A stretch of 64,000 bases of DNA from Flavobacterium flavigenum (GCF_027111255.2 NZ_CP114285.2:3100001-3164000), one strand, 5' to 3'. Shown: positions 8,140 through 17,008, counted from the first letter of the stretch. Made by a program: numbers and translations. The notes: generated from the sequence alone by a model not told the origin.

Positions 8140-9534
8140 TTATTTTAAAATCACTTTTTTGGTGACACTTTTAGTACCGTTTGTAATTTTTATAAGATAT
8201 AAACCGGAAGATTGATTGGCAAGATTAATTTCAGTATTTTCAGATAATGTTTTTTGTTCTGAAATTAGATTTCCCTGAGGCGAAAAAACGGTAACGGTTG
8301 AATTTTCAGGAGCGTAAACTGTAAATTTATCAGCACTCGGATTTGGATAAAGCGTAATTTCTGATTTTTCAATATCAAAATCATTATTAGATAAAGTTGC
8401 AGTTGGCGGAAGGTAGAAATTACCTGTCAGCAAAAACGAATATAGTGTTTTTAATGTATGGTTAAAATAACTGTTTGGCTCGTTGAGGTTTTTCAGATCA
8501 TTATAAGAGGCATCTAAATGCGACTGATTTTCTCCTGCCATTGCGGCACAGGCAAAAGCACCCACAAAAGTAGCGTTGTGCCATTGTCCGGTTGCGGCGC
8601 CGTTTTGGTTATAACCGTCTTTAACATTGGAAGAACCGCCAAGATTAACGCGAACAAAATCTGATGATTTTTTGGCATAAGATTTTGCATCAGCATTTCC
8701 GTACCATACATAATCTACAGCAATCCTCCACGGTGTTCTGGCTGCATCGTAAGTATACAATTTACCCTGATTGGCATAAGAGCCTGCTTGTGAAGAATAA
8801 TTTCCTGAAGCTTCACACCAGTCAGAAACCAATCCGCCAACAGCATTGTTTTGCGTTAAATTATTATTAATAATGGTATAAGATTTAGCTGCAACCGAAT
8901 TCCAAAAGGAAGTATCATTGGTAAAAACACCAAAAGCCCTGTAATACGCCGGAGAAAAGTACGATGGGTTTGTAATCTGGCTTCCGCCAAAAGCTTCGCC
9001 TGGTTTTAGAACAAAGGTATTGGCTTCAACTTCGTGAGTTTTAATAGCAGCAATTAAAGTCTTAGCATCATTTTTATAATTTATGGTTCCAATGCTTCCC
9101 CATTGGTAATCAGCAATAATCAGGGCAAAAGCTACATCAAGTTCGGCGTCGGTTGCCCCATTTTGTCCTATGGTTCCTGAGCAGCCGTTAATTTTCCAGT
9201 TCATAACGCCGTTGCTGTTTACATTATCTTTGTAGTACAGCCAGAGTCCGTCGAAAAGGCTTTTATCCGCTTTATAAACGCTTAAAAGCATTCCATAGCC
9301 AATTCCTTCAGAAACGGTTTCCCATGAATTATCAAATTTTACTCTGTACCTGCCATTGCTGCAGGCTTCTGTAAAATTGGTTTTCCAGATATCGTAATTA
9401 TTGTAGGCATCCTGACTATTTTTTGATGTTGCCATTAAGCCATTATTAAAAACAACATTGGCAGGGAAGGGTTTTGTTTGTGAATAATTTTCATAACATA
9501 GAAAAATAGTCACCAATAGAAATAGGTTTTTCAT
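8140..9534 (-). CDS. Secreted glycoside hydrolase family 8 enzyme with T9SS sorting domain
   Basis: 464 aa: signal peptide (MKNLFLLVTIFLCYENYSQ), GH8 (alpha/alpha)6-barrel catalytic region at about 25-375, and a T9SS sorting domain over the last ~75 residues (TLYPNPSADKFTVYAP to TKKVILK). SEGIGYGM places the expected catalytic acid at Glu76. NGATDAELDVAFALI at about 125-139 is the family signature, with Asp129 and Asp133. GH8 enzymes cleave beta-1,4 links in cellulose, lichenan, chitosan or xylan; the exact substrate cannot be read from the sequence. The enzyme should act at the cell surface or outside the cell. It is flanked by terminators on both sides, so it is probably monocistronic. Confidence 0.92.
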   Translation of the reverse strand: MKNLFLLVTIFLCYENYSQTKPFPANVVFNNGLMATSKNSQDAYNNYDIWKTNFTEACSNGRYRVKFDNSWETVSEGIGYGMLLSVYKADKSLFDGLWLYYKDNVNSNGVMNWKINGCSGTIGQNGATDAELDVAFALIIADYQWGSIGTINYKNDAKTLIAAIKTHEVEANTFVLKPGEAFGGSQITNPSYFSPAYYRAFGVFTNDTSFWNSVAAKSYTIINNNLTQNNAVGGLVSDWCEASGNYSSQAGSYANQGKLYTYDAARTPWRIAVDYVWYGNADAKSYAKKSSDFVRVNLGGSSNVKDGYNQNGAATGQWHNATFVGAFACAAMAGENQSHLDASYNDLKNLNEPNSYFNHTLKTLYSFLLTGNFYLPPTATLSNNDFDIEKSEITLYPNPSADKFTVYAPENSTVTVFSPQGNLISEQKTLSENTEINLANQSSGLYLIKITNGTKSVTKKVILK

Positions 9535-9584
9535 ATTTATATAAATTTAGGGACCATAAAAGTAAGATTTTTTATATAAATAAA

Positions 9585-9616
9585 AAACCCAAAACCATAA
9601 TTCCGATTTTGGGTTT
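9585..9616 (-). terminator. Rho-independent terminator after the beta-helix gene operon
   Basis: Inverted repeat AAACCCAAAA / TTTTGGGTTT with a 12-nt loop. The A-run at 9582-9587 is a U-run on the minus-strand transcript, so it ends the seven-gene run that finishes at 9637. Confidence 0.8.
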
Positions 9617-9636
9617 GAGAAGGTTGTAAAATATTT

Positions 9637-12600
9637 TTATTTTTTAATGATCAGTTTCTGGGTTTTTATATTACTATCACTGATATTTTTAATAAAATAA
9701 GTCCCGTCAGAGACGTTTTCTAAATTTAAAATATTAACTATATTTTCGTGTAAATCAAAAGATTTAATAGTTTTTCCTAAGGCGTCTACTATAATATAAT
9801 TTCCTTCATAAGGAGTTATAATATTTACGATTCCTTTGCTTGGATTGGGGTAAATTTTAAATTCATTTGGTTTGAATTCATCAGTAGCCAGATTAGATAT
9901 GGTTGTACAATTTGAAGTTTTTGTACATTGTCCTACAGTTATCTCTACTTTATAATCACCATTTGCCAAAGCAGTATAAGACTGGTTTGTTTCACCCGAA
10001 AGCAAAGTATTTGGACATTGATACCATTGGTAAGTTGCCCCAGACTGAGCAGCCGTTAGTACACCTGAATTTACTGTAACAGCAGTATTAATTGCGGAAG
10101 AGTAATTTATTGTTAAATCTAAGATTTTAGTATCACACCCAACCGTTTTAGAGTAGATTCCGGAAGTTGTATAAGTAGTAGTGTTTTCAGACCATAAATA
10201 ACTGTCACAAGCTGTAATTGTTTGGGTTGATGAGGTTGAAGGTGTTCCCGTAACCGTTTTTACCAAAAGGATATCACTTGAACAATATGCTGCTTCACAG
10301 GCTACACAATAAGTAGTATTATTTGCTGTTGGAGTAGCAGTTACAGATGCACCGGTCGCAAAACTGGTTCCACCCGATAATGAAGTATACCAGGTTGGAG
10401 TAGTACCTAATGGACATGTAGCATTTAAAGTCACCGTTGCAGTTCCTAAACATAGAATATTTTCTGTAGTGTTTGTAAAAGTTGCATTTGCTGGTTTAAT
10501 TGATGTAGTTGTAATATTTGAATTCAGAGTTGAAAAATTAGATCCGCTTACTGTTGCCTGATTGGTTACGGCGCATGTGTTTGCAGGTAAAGTATTGGCT
10601 GCATTAACAGTAGCGCTAAAAGTTATAACAGTGTTTTTTCCTGCCGGTAAAGTGAATGGACCTACAGAAATTGTTTCTCCCGCAGCCATTTTTGAAGTAC
10701 TTTTTTGAGTAGTAGCAATATTTTCGCTGTTCTTTGGCGTTTCGGTTACAGGACCTGATTTTTCCTCTATTACCGGAGCAGCAAATTTGGCTGCAGATGG
10801 ATTGTCAGGAACTAAAGCTGTTCCTGATACTATTGTTCCTCCGCCTACTTCATCTATAGCGGCTCTTGGTCCGGTATTATTAGCATTCCAGAAATTGGTA
10901 AGTGCTGTAGTTCTGTCACCAGATCCGTTAATTAAAGCTGTTGTTCCTTGCAAAATTATCTGACTGTTTGCCCCTGAAGAAAGCACATCAAAAGTTCCCG
11001 CTGCCAGCCCGGTTACAGGACTGTTGGTTGTATTGCCACCAATGTTAGCTGCGCTTATCAAAGTACTTGAAGCAATATTTCCAAAAGCAATTACTCCAAC
11101 ATGTGCGTAGGCATTTGTTACCAGACTAATATTGTTGTTTTTTATAGTAGCATCCATACGTGCATTTCCTGATACGATATTATCATTCGATTCAGAAAGA
11201 ATACCATAATTGCTTATGTTAGTAATCGTATTATTTACTATTTCTGTAATATGTTTGGCATTTCCATAAGCAGCAACAGAAATACCATTAGATACAGATA
11301 ATGTTCCACCTCCTTCAATAGTATTATTGTTGATTCGGCCTTTCATCGTTCCGGTACCCTGATTACCAATATTACAGGTAAAGCTTCCATTGAAGCTTGA
11401 TTTTATGGTATTGTTAATTACATTGTAGTTTACAGTAGATGTTCCTGTTGACTGCAATTGCAAACCATTACTGCCAGGACTAGAAACCGCAGCATTTATA
11501 ATATTTCCATCTGCTAAGAGATTTCCTCCAACCTGAATATTATTTGTGGAAGCACCACCAAAATTTAATGTTAAACCATATGTTTTGGAGTTTGAAAAAT
11601 CATTTCCTTTTAAGGTTAAAATATTATTGGAAGTTCCGTAGCCCTGGAAAACAAAATTACTGTCACCATTGGCTTTGTTAAATGAATTTTTGAACTGACA
11701 TCCGGTAACGGTTAAAGTTAGCGCAGGATTTGTGGACAGGATTCCATTGTAGCCATAAAAGCCTCTGCCCCAGGAATCATTAACATTTGTATTGGTTATA
11801 GAACTCGTTCCACCAAGATTCAAAGCAAAGATTCCACCCACATCTGGACTGCCAGTATTACTTCCGCAACCTGTCAAGGTACTGTTTGCTAGTGAAAAAC
11901 CATTTACATTGTTTATGTTTATTCCTGTTGAATTATTTGTACCTGTAATTGAAATATTATCCAGTGTAGCCCCTGTAACCGTTTTTAAATGAATTGCAGC
12001 ATTGCAATTAGAGTTATCAACAGCCGGGGTACTGCAGGCTCCTCCAGTATTAGCATTTAAAAAATTAATATTTTTCAGCGTCACGTTTGTACAAGAAATA
12101 AACTCGATCCCTCTGTTAGCTATATTTTGGATAATTCCTCCTGATCCGGCAGTTGTTCCCGTACCGATTACCTGAAAGCTTCCTGTAGAATTGGCTACAG
12201 ATATTCCTTTTGTAGCACCATTCACTGAAATACTTTTGAAAATGCAATCCAGGGCACCACCGGCACCAATGTTTACAGCAATTGCAGTTCCTCCAGTAAT
12301 GCTGACATCTCTTACTTTTAAGGCACCAACGCTTGTTCCGGTCATAGAAGCTGTTGCTCCGGAAAGTGTAATTCCTTCAACATCATTGTTTAGTTTAAGA
12401 TTCAAAACCCCAAAATTTGGATTTGTACCGCCAGTTGATGGTAAAGGATTACTATATGGAGGTACAGTTATACTTAATATTGATGCTAAGCTTGCGGTTG
12501 CTCCCTGGCCAATTAATTTTTGATTGTCTGATAATGTTAATGTGGTACCACTGCTTCCTGTACCGGTATAAACAAAAATAGAAGCTGTTGTTGAAACAGG

Positions 12601-13353
12601 AACTTCCTGTACCGTTTTAAAAGGACTTCCTAAAGTACCATTACCAGTTGTGGCTACAGAACTGTTTACAAAAAAGATAGGAGCAGACACTGTAATGTTT
12701 GCTGTAGCTGTACTTGTTTTTCCGTTGCTGCTTGTAATGGTATAAGTAAAGCTGTCTGTACCTGAATAACCTGATGTAGAAATGTAAGTAAAAGAACCAT
12801 TAGAATTTAAAACTACTGTACCATTAACAGGATTACTTAAGATGGCTGCTGTTAGAGCAGTTCCATCAGGACTAATATCATTTGAAAGAACCCCTCCGGC
12901 AGCATTTACAGTAATCCCAACATTTCCAATACTGCTGTATGCATCATTTACTGCGATCGGTGTTACTTTTAAGGAACCGGGAACCAGAGTTAGATTAGCA
13001 TCTAAAATATCCTGAAAAGTCATTCCTAAAGCATCATCCGTACCGCTATTGGTAATAGTAACTGTAAAATCAAGCTGGGAACCTGGTGCAGCGTTTCCTC
13101 CACCATTCACTACAACTGCATTTGTAACACCAATAGTTGCCGCAACAGCAGATTTTACACTTGTCTTGTCTTTACTTACAAATGAATTATTTCGATTATT
13201 TACAACTTTTTTAATTGTGATGTTTTCCGGTTTTGTCAACTGTTTAACTAATGCAGTAACAAAATTTTCTTTCATAAGGTTACCATACGATATTCCTAAA
13301 GAAAGGAATATAAGCAAAACCATTATAATAATTAAGAGTTTGTTTTTTTTCAT
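9637..13353 (-). CDS. Large beta-helix surface protein with DUF11, tandem-95-like and Ig-like domains and T9SS sorting domain
   Basis: 1238 aa. An N-terminal hydrophobic segment (LLIIIMVLLIFLSLGISYG) serves as signal or anchor. A DUF11-like module covers ~75-125 and a cadherin-like/tandem-95 module ~125-225 (VLSNDISPDG, SFTYISTSGYSGTDSFTYTI). A long Asn/Gly/Thr-rich parallel beta-helix region spans about 230-850. Another DUF11-like part comes at ~870-960, then Ig-like modules (TWYTSLSGG, TYQWYQCP). The last ~75 residues (FKIYPNPSKGIVNI to KLIIKK) are a T9SS sorting domain. The architecture fits a surface adhesin or matrix protein. It is the last gene of a tightly spaced minus-strand run with tail-collar genes (27 bp after the DUF6916-like gene), which suggests a shared function. 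Confidence 0.88.
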   Translation of the reverse strand: MKKNKLLIIIMVLLIFLSLGISYGNLMKENFVTALVKQLTKPENITIKKVVNNRNNSFVSKDKTSVKSAVAATIGVTNAVVVNGGGNAAPGSQLDFTVTITNSGTDDALGMTFQDILDANLTLVPGSLKVTPIAVNDAYSSIGNVGITVNAAGGVLSNDISPDGTALTAAILSNPVNGTVVLNSNGSFTYISTSGYSGTDSFTYTITSSNGKTSTATANITVSAPIFFVNSSVATTGNGTLGSPFKTVQEVPVSTTASIFVYTGTGSSGTTLTLSDNQKLIGQGATASLASILSITVPPYSNPLPSTGGTNPNFGVLNLKLNNDVEGITLSGATASMTGTSVGALKVRDVSITGGTAIAVNIGAGGALDCIFKSISVNGATKGISVANSTGSFQVIGTGTTAGSGGIIQNIANRGIEFISCTNVTLKNINFLNANTGGACSTPAVDNSNCNAAIHLKTVTGATLDNISITGTNNSTGININNVNGFSLANSTLTGCGSNTGSPDVGGIFALNLGGTSSITNTNVNDSWGRGFYGYNGILSTNPALTLTVTGCQFKNSFNKANGDSNFVFQGYGTSNNILTLKGNDFSNSKTYGLTLNFGGASTNNIQVGGNLLADGNIINAAVSSPGSNGLQLQSTGTSTVNYNVINNTIKSSFNGSFTCNIGNQGTGTMKGRINNNTIEGGGTLSVSNGISVAAYGNAKHITEIVNNTITNISNYGILSESNDNIVSGNARMDATIKNNNISLVTNAYAHVGVIAFGNIASSTLISAANIGGNTTNSPVTGLAAGTFDVLSSGANSQIILQGTTALINGSGDRTTALTNFWNANNTGPRAAIDEVGGGTIVSGTALVPDNPSAAKFAAPVIEEKSGPVTETPKNSENIATTQKSTSKMAAGETISVGPFTLPAGKNTVITFSATVNAANTLPANTCAVTNQATVSGSNFSTLNSNITTTSIKPANATFTNTTENILCLGTATVTLNATCPLGTTPTWYTSLSGGTSFATGASVTATPTANNTTYCVACEAAYCSSDILLVKTVTGTPSTSSTQTITACDSYLWSENTTTYTTSGIYSKTVGCDTKILDLTINYSSAINTAVTVNSGVLTAAQSGATYQWYQCPNTLLSGETNQSYTALANGDYKVEITVGQCTKTSNCTTISNLATDEFKPNEFKIYPNPSKGIVNIITPYEGNYIIVDALGKTIKSFDLHENIVNILNLENVSDGTYFIKNISDSNIKTQKLIIKK

Positions 13354-13380
13354 TTTTTTTCATTTAATGAGTTAGCATTA

Positions 13381-13680
13381 TTAAGAAAAGACAGCTTCGT
13401 ATTTCATTCCAATACTATCAAAACCTAACGGAGTCATAAATAATTCTAAATGTCCTTTTTCAGGATGTATAATGGTAAAAATACCCTGCTCATAATATTC
13501 ATTTTTTTGTGCTGTACGAAAAACGATCGAAAAAGGATTTCTTTCTAAAGGCGAATAATTGTCTAGTTTTGTCAGCTCAATCAATTCTGCGTCAAGCTGT
13601 ACTTCATTTGAAATACGAATTGTAAATACAGTATTAAGTAAGGTATCAAAATCGTTAAAAGTAAGTAAAGCTATATCCAT
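13381..13680 (-). CDS. Small DUF6916-like protein
   Basis: 99 aa, no signal peptide. The sequence (TFNDFDTLLNTVFTI near the N-terminus, then NPFSIVFRTAQKNEYYEQGIFTIIHPEKG) has the pattern I associate with DUF6916, a small beta-rich family often encoded beside phage-tail-collar (microcystin-dependent-type) proteins; this family label is from memory. The gene lies 21 bp behind the GNAT gene and 27 bp before the beta-helix gene, in the middle of a co-directional run. Its function is unknown. Its association with tail-collar genes suggests a role in assembly or quality control of those products, but that is inference. Confidence 0.65.
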   Translation of the reverse strand: MDIALLTFNDFDTLLNTVFTIRISNEVQLDAELIELTKLDNYSPLERNPFSIVFRTAQKNEYYEQGIFTIIHPEKGHLELFMTPLGFDSIGMKYEAVFS

Positions 13681-13701
13681 GTATTCTGTTTTGTTTTTGA
13701 A

Positions 13702-14202
13702 TCAAATTTGTTCAGGAATCCATTCCATCAAATGATAAACACCATTTGTTTCACTGATTTTTTTGAATCCCAGTCTTTTGTATAGATTCATCGCAGGATT
13801 AAAACTTTCTACATGAATACTCACACACCTATTTTTAATTCCAGCTTTTTTTAGTATTTCTTCTAAAATTGAACCTCCAATATTTTTTTTTCGCCAGGCA
13901 GGCAATAAAGTGATGTCTATAATCCGGACACCTTTTTTTTCAAAAAAGAAATCAATATAAAGTCTTCCGACTATATTATTTTCCTTTTCAATTATATAGA
14001 ATTTAGCACCGGTATAATTTTTTTGATAATAATCATGCTGGGCAAAAAACTGCTGTTCAATAAAAAACCTTTTTTGCTCTTGGTTCCAGTTTGTTCCTCT
14101 TTCGAGCTCCTCCGTACGGGTACTTCCGTATATTTCACACAAAATGGGTAAATCATCTTGTTGAATATCGCGAAGAGTAATAGTATCTATCTTTAGCTCC
14201 AA
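13702..14202 (-). CDS. GNAT family N-acetyltransferase
   Basis: 166 aa covering one GNAT fold: N-terminal strand and helix (ITLRDIQQDDLPILCEIY), central strands (GAKFYIIEKENNIVGRLYID), the acetyl-CoA pyrophosphate loop region (LLPAWRKKNIGGSILEEIL, i.e. R-x-x-x-x-G-G-S), and the C-terminal AMNLYKRLGFKKI motif. The acceptor is unknown. It sits 13 bp behind a tail-collar gene and 21 bp before the DUF6916-like gene, so it is almost certainly co-transcribed. It may modify one of the operon products, but a free-standing small-molecule acetyltransferase is equally possible. Confidence 0.88.
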   Translation of the reverse strand: MELKIDTITLRDIQQDDLPILCEIYGSTRTEELERGTNWNQEQKRFFIEQQFFAQHDYYQKNYTGAKFYIIEKENNIVGRLYIDFFFEKKGVRIIDITLLPAWRKKNIGGSILEEILKKAGIKNRCVSIHVESFNPAMNLYKRLGFKKISETNGVYHLMEWIPEQI

Positions 14203-14215
14203 ATCAAATATTTAA

Positions 14216-14734
14216 TTAACCTCTCGGAGGAAAAACTCCCTGAAGTGCAATACAGAAATTCATAGTTAAATAGGGCATCATGTTATTATGTGGCTGGTCG
14301 CCTCCTGCAGTTGCAATTGAATTTCCTCCCATTGCTGTTGCCGGACTTCCTGAAGTATATACCCTGACAGGATTGCCACGTCCTAAACTATTGTTTGCAG
14401 GAGTTGTGGACTGTGAGTTTAAACTTGCTACAGATAGAGTATGACTATGATTAGGTATTTCTGACTCAAGTAAAGTTACAGTTTCACTGCCTCCCATTTC
14501 TCCTAAATCATGCAATGATAATCCGGGACCTTGTCCGGGATGCATTGGTGCTCTGTCTTGTAAATTCGGAAGTGCAAAATTAGATGCTCCATTACCGCCA
14601 TATGTTGTACCTAATAAAGAAAATAAAGCAGTATTTTGACTAAGAGGTAAAATCTGCCCATTACAAAATGCCCAGCCTCTAGGTGCAAAATTGAATGAGA
14701 ATATGCGTATTTCGCTTACAAATGGATCTGCCAT
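14216..14734 (-). CDS. Phage-tail-collar domain protein, paralogue 3
   Basis: 172 aa, no signal peptide. The tail-collar motif is complete in the first ~75 residues: FAPRGWAFCNGQILPLSQN, then LFSLLGTTYGGNGASNFALP, then DLQDRAPMHPGQGPG. The variable middle (SHTLSVASLNSQSTTPANNS) and the conserved end (GGDQPHNNMMPYLTMNFCIA) match microcystin-dependent (MdpB-like) proteins. In phages this fold is at the tail-fibre tip; here it is encoded without other phage genes. Third of three tandem paralogues (48 bp after the second). Note DLQDR where the other two have DLRGR. Confidence 0.92.
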   Translation of the reverse strand: MADPFVSEIRIFSFNFAPRGWAFCNGQILPLSQNTALFSLLGTTYGGNGASNFALPNLQDRAPMHPGQGPGLSLHDLGEMGGSETVTLLESEIPNHSHTLSVASLNSQSTTPANNSLGRGNPVRVYTSGSPATAMGGNSIATAGGDQPHNNMMPYLTMNFCIALQGVFPPRG

Positions 14735-14782
14735 GTTGAATATATTTATTGGATTAAATAGCTAAGGGAATTAGAAAAAAAA

Positions 14783-15289
14783 TTATGTTTGCGATGGAAA
14801 TATTCCAAACAGTGAAATGATAAAATCAATACATAAATAGGGTTGAAAATTGTCATGAGGCTGACTGCCGCCTATCGGGCCTATTTCCTGTGGATGTAAA
14901 GCAACAGAAGGACTTGCTGTCGAATATATTTTATTACCTGTAGCAGTTGTGCTCAAATATGCATCTGTTGGACTGGCGCTATTGGCTAAGTCTGTCGTTG
15001 CAAGCAAAGAATGTGAATGTGCCGGAATTTGCTGCGTTGTCAGTGTTACTGATTCAGTCCCGCCTGTTTCTGCTAATATAAAACCATTTCCCTGATGGAT
15101 AGGAATACGCCCACGTAAATCAGGTAAAGCAAAAGTTGATTGCCCATCACCACCATAAATAGTTCCAATTAATTGAAATAAGGTTTCATTTTCTGATATA
15201 GGAAGCAGCTGTCCTTCACAAAACATCCATCCGGCAGGAGCAAAATTTCCTGCAAACATTCTGATTTCACCAACGTAAGGTTGTGCCAT
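14783..15289 (-). CDS. Phage-tail-collar domain protein, paralogue 2
   Basis: 168 aa from the ATG at 15289. An upstream in-frame start at 15352 would overlap paralogue 1, and its extra residues do not align with the other paralogues. Motifs: FAPAGWMFCEGQLLPISEN, LFQLIGTIYGGDGQSTFALP, DLRGRIPIHQGNG, and the terminal GGSQPHDNFQPYLCIDFIIS. It is the most divergent of the three (CEGQ for CNGQ; IIS for CIA near the end). Gaps to its neighbours are 23 and 48 bp. The three copies differ mainly in the middle loop region, which in phage tail tips is the receptor-contacting part, so divergence of binding specificity is a reasonable inference. Confidence 0.92.
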   Translation of the reverse strand: MAQPYVGEIRMFAGNFAPAGWMFCEGQLLPISENETLFQLIGTIYGGDGQSTFALPDLRGRIPIHQGNGFILAETGGTESVTLTTQQIPAHSHSLLATTDLANSASPTDAYLSTTATGNKIYSTASPSVALHPQEIGPIGGSQPHDNFQPYLCIDFIISLFGIFPSQT

Positions 15290-15312
15290 AATTGTTTTTT
15301 TTAGAATTAAAA

Positions 15313-15825
15313 TTAATTTTGAGAAGGAAAGATTCCCTGTAAAGCAATACAAAAATTCAATACCAGATAAGGTTGCATATTGAGATGCGCCTGACTGCCC
15401 CCGATATTTGAAACTGAAGCAGGATTCATAGCTGTTAGGTTCTGACCTGATGAATTATACACCTGATTTGGAGCTGTATTTCCTAATACAGAAACCCCAC
15501 TTGAAGGGATATTAGTATCTACCGCCTGACTGGTGCTGATTAGGGTATGTTTGTGTGTTGGTAATTCACTTATTGTGAGGGTATGTGATTGCTCACCGCC
15601 TATCCGGCCAAGCCAAAAATTATTTCCAAAATGAATGGGAGTTCTACCTCTTAAATCAGGTAATGCAAAAGAGGTTTGTCCATTACCTCCAAAAGTTGTT
15701 CCTAATAAAGAAAATAAGGCCTGGTTTTGGTTTATAGGTAAAAATTGGCCGTTACACATTGCCCATCCTTTAGGAGCAAAATTAAAAGACATAATTCGGG
15801 TTTCAGCTAAAAATGGTTCTGCCAT
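15313..15825 (-). CDS. Phage-tail-collar domain protein, paralogue 1
   Basis: 170 aa. Motifs: FAPKGWAMCNGQFLPINQN, LFSLLGTTFGGNGQTSFALP, DLRGRTPIHFGN, and terminal GGSQAHLNMQPYLVLNFCIA. Structure and spacing match the microcystin-dependent/tail-collar family; there is no signal peptide. It is the second gene of the minus-strand run, 40 bp behind the Tat-signal protein gene. There are no capsid, terminase, integrase or tail-tube genes within reach, so the cluster is not a recognisable prophage. Confidence 0.92.
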   Translation of the reverse strand: MAEPFLAETRIMSFNFAPKGWAMCNGQFLPINQNQALFSLLGTTFGGNGQTSFALPDLRGRTPIHFGNNFWLGRIGGEQSHTLTISELPTHKHTLISTSQAVDTNIPSSGVSVLGNTAPNQVYNSSGQNLTAMNPASVSNIGGSQAHLNMQPYLVLNFCIALQGIFPSQN

Positions 15826-15865
15826 GTTGAGATATTTTAGATGTCTATTAGTTTGAATTATTTTA

Positions 15866-16534
15866 TTAAACCAAAACAGAATTTACAGTAAGACTATGTT
15901 GGGATATTACTTCTTTTTCAAATACAATGTTTGATCCTTCCTTTACCACAATTTTCGTTGAAGTCTGATCGTAACAAAGTTGTGTTTTTAAAAACACACT
16001 TCCACTTTTGGTTTCAAAACCATATGGATTTAACTGATTTACAGGAGCAGGAAATAAATAGTTTGTTAAATCAAGCGTACTGTTTTTTGCTTTTAATTCT
16101 TTCATAGCTACTTTCATGGCTTCTAAATCAAATCCGGACAATGATTTTAATAAAATCCATTCGCCGTTTGATTTTTTACCAAGACATAATAAAAGATCGT
16201 CTAATTTACCTGCTCCATTTACCTGCAGATGCATTGGAAACATTTTTAATTGATTGTCGGGAGAACTGAAACAAAAAGTTCCTGAAGGCTTATATCCTGT
16301 TTTTTTCAGATTCTCGCTTGCTTTTTTATAACATTCTAAAAGTGCAGCATCTGCTAGAAGAGCATCTGAAGAATTAGATTTTGAAAAAAATGATAAAATA
16401 TTTTCGTCTTCATTATCTGAGTCAATAAAAAAAGGGAAAGGAGTCTGAGATAAAAGAGAGCTTCCGCAAAAAAGTGTTGCAGTGCCTACAAATCCAACAT
16501 TTTTGATAAAATTTCTACGTGTTAAATCAATCAT
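15866..16534 (-). CDS. Tat-signal protein of unknown function heading the tail-collar operon
   Basis: 222 aa. The N-terminus contains a twin-arginine motif (LTRRNFIKN, matching S/T-R-R-x-F-L/I-K) followed by a hydrophobic stretch (VGFVGTATLFCGSSLLS), so folded export through Tat is expected. I do not recognise the mature domain. It has a helical part with ALLADAALLECYKKASENLKK and a beta-rich C-terminus ending in QHSLTVNSVLV. Several Cys residues and a Tat signal could mean a cofactor, but no cofactor motif is visible. It is the first gene of a seven-gene unit; tatA lies 247 bp further upstream on the same strand, separated by a terminator. Confidence 0.8.
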   Translation of the reverse strand: MIDLTRRNFIKNVGFVGTATLFCGSSLLSQTPFPFFIDSDNEDENILSFFSKSNSSDALLADAALLECYKKASENLKKTGYKPSGTFCFSSPDNQLKMFPMHLQVNGAGKLDDLLLCLGKKSNGEWILLKSLSGFDLEAMKVAMKELKAKNSTLDLTNYLFPAPVNQLNPYGFETKSGSVFLKTQLCYDQTSTKIVVKEGSNIVFEKEVISQHSLTVNSVLV

Positions 16535-16718
16535 AATAAAATGTTTTATAAGTAAAAAATTATGGTAAATTTAATAAAATTCTCAATACCTTTATTTAAA
16601 TTTTGATTAATTTGTACCTTACTAGGTAATAATATCTATTTTTTATCGTTACGAAATCTTTTAAAAATTGCAAAATATAAGAACGGCAGTACATATTTTT
16701 AAAATTTCAACACAAAAA

Positions 16719-16755
16719 ATCCCAACTAAAACCATAGTAGTTTCAGTTGGGATTC
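16719..16755 (-). terminator. Terminator after tatA
   Basis: Arms AATCCCAACTAAAAC and GTTTCAGTTGGGATT form a 15-bp stem with one mismatch. A-rich flanks give a U-run on the minus-strand transcript. It separates tatA from the Tat-signal/tail-collar run downstream. Confidence 0.75.
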
Positions 16756-16780
16756 TAAAAAAAGAACACTTTGCAGCGTC

Positions 16781-16957
16781 TTATTTAACTTCTTCTTCTT
16801 GTTTTTTAACAGCAGACTGATCGTCTTTGGCAGCGTTTTTAAATTCTTTAATACCGCTTCCTAAGCCTTTCATTAATTCTGGAATTTTTTTACCTCCAAA
16901 AAGTAACAACACAATACCTACTATAACAAGGATTTCTGTAAGACCTAATCTTCCCAT
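16781..16957 (-). CDS. tatA: Twin-arginine translocase TatA/E family subunit
   Basis: 58 aa from the ATG at 16957 (upstream in-frame starts only add a non-homologous stretch). Typical layout: N-terminal [20 protein letters not shown] (short transmembrane helix and the [14 protein letters not shown] hinge), amphipathic helix ([11 protein letters not shown]), charged tail. TatA forms the pore-like component for export of folded proteins across the inner membrane. Its neighbour on the same strand encodes a Tat-signal protein, a probable client. tatC is not in the window. A -7-like box lies 44-51 bp upstream. Confidence 0.95.
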   Translation of the reverse strand: MGRLGLTEILVIVGIVLLLFGGKKIPELMKGLGSGIKEFKNAAKDDQSAVKKQEEEVK

Positions 16958-17000
16958 GATTGTATATTTAATGCCGAAGCAAATTGTTCTAATATTTGAG

Positions 17001-17008
17001 CAAAGGTA
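17001..17008 (-). promoter_or_regulatory. Candidate -7 box for tatA
   Basis: TACCTTTG on the minus strand matches TAnnTTTG, 44 bp upstream of the tatA ATG. No clear -33 element is seen. Confidence 0.35.

Noticed and set aside
12191..12523. Antisense open frame of 110 aa within the beta-helix gene, and similar ones at 11792-11992 and 13049-13375
   Set aside because: They are reading-frame shadows of a Thr/Ser/Gly/Val-rich repetitive protein; composition is Pro/Val/Ala-rich without domains or start context.
13381..16534. Prophage or contractile injection system
   Set aside because: Only tail-collar-type proteins are found; there is no sheath, tube, baseplate, ATPase, capsid, terminase, integrase or lysis gene nearby.
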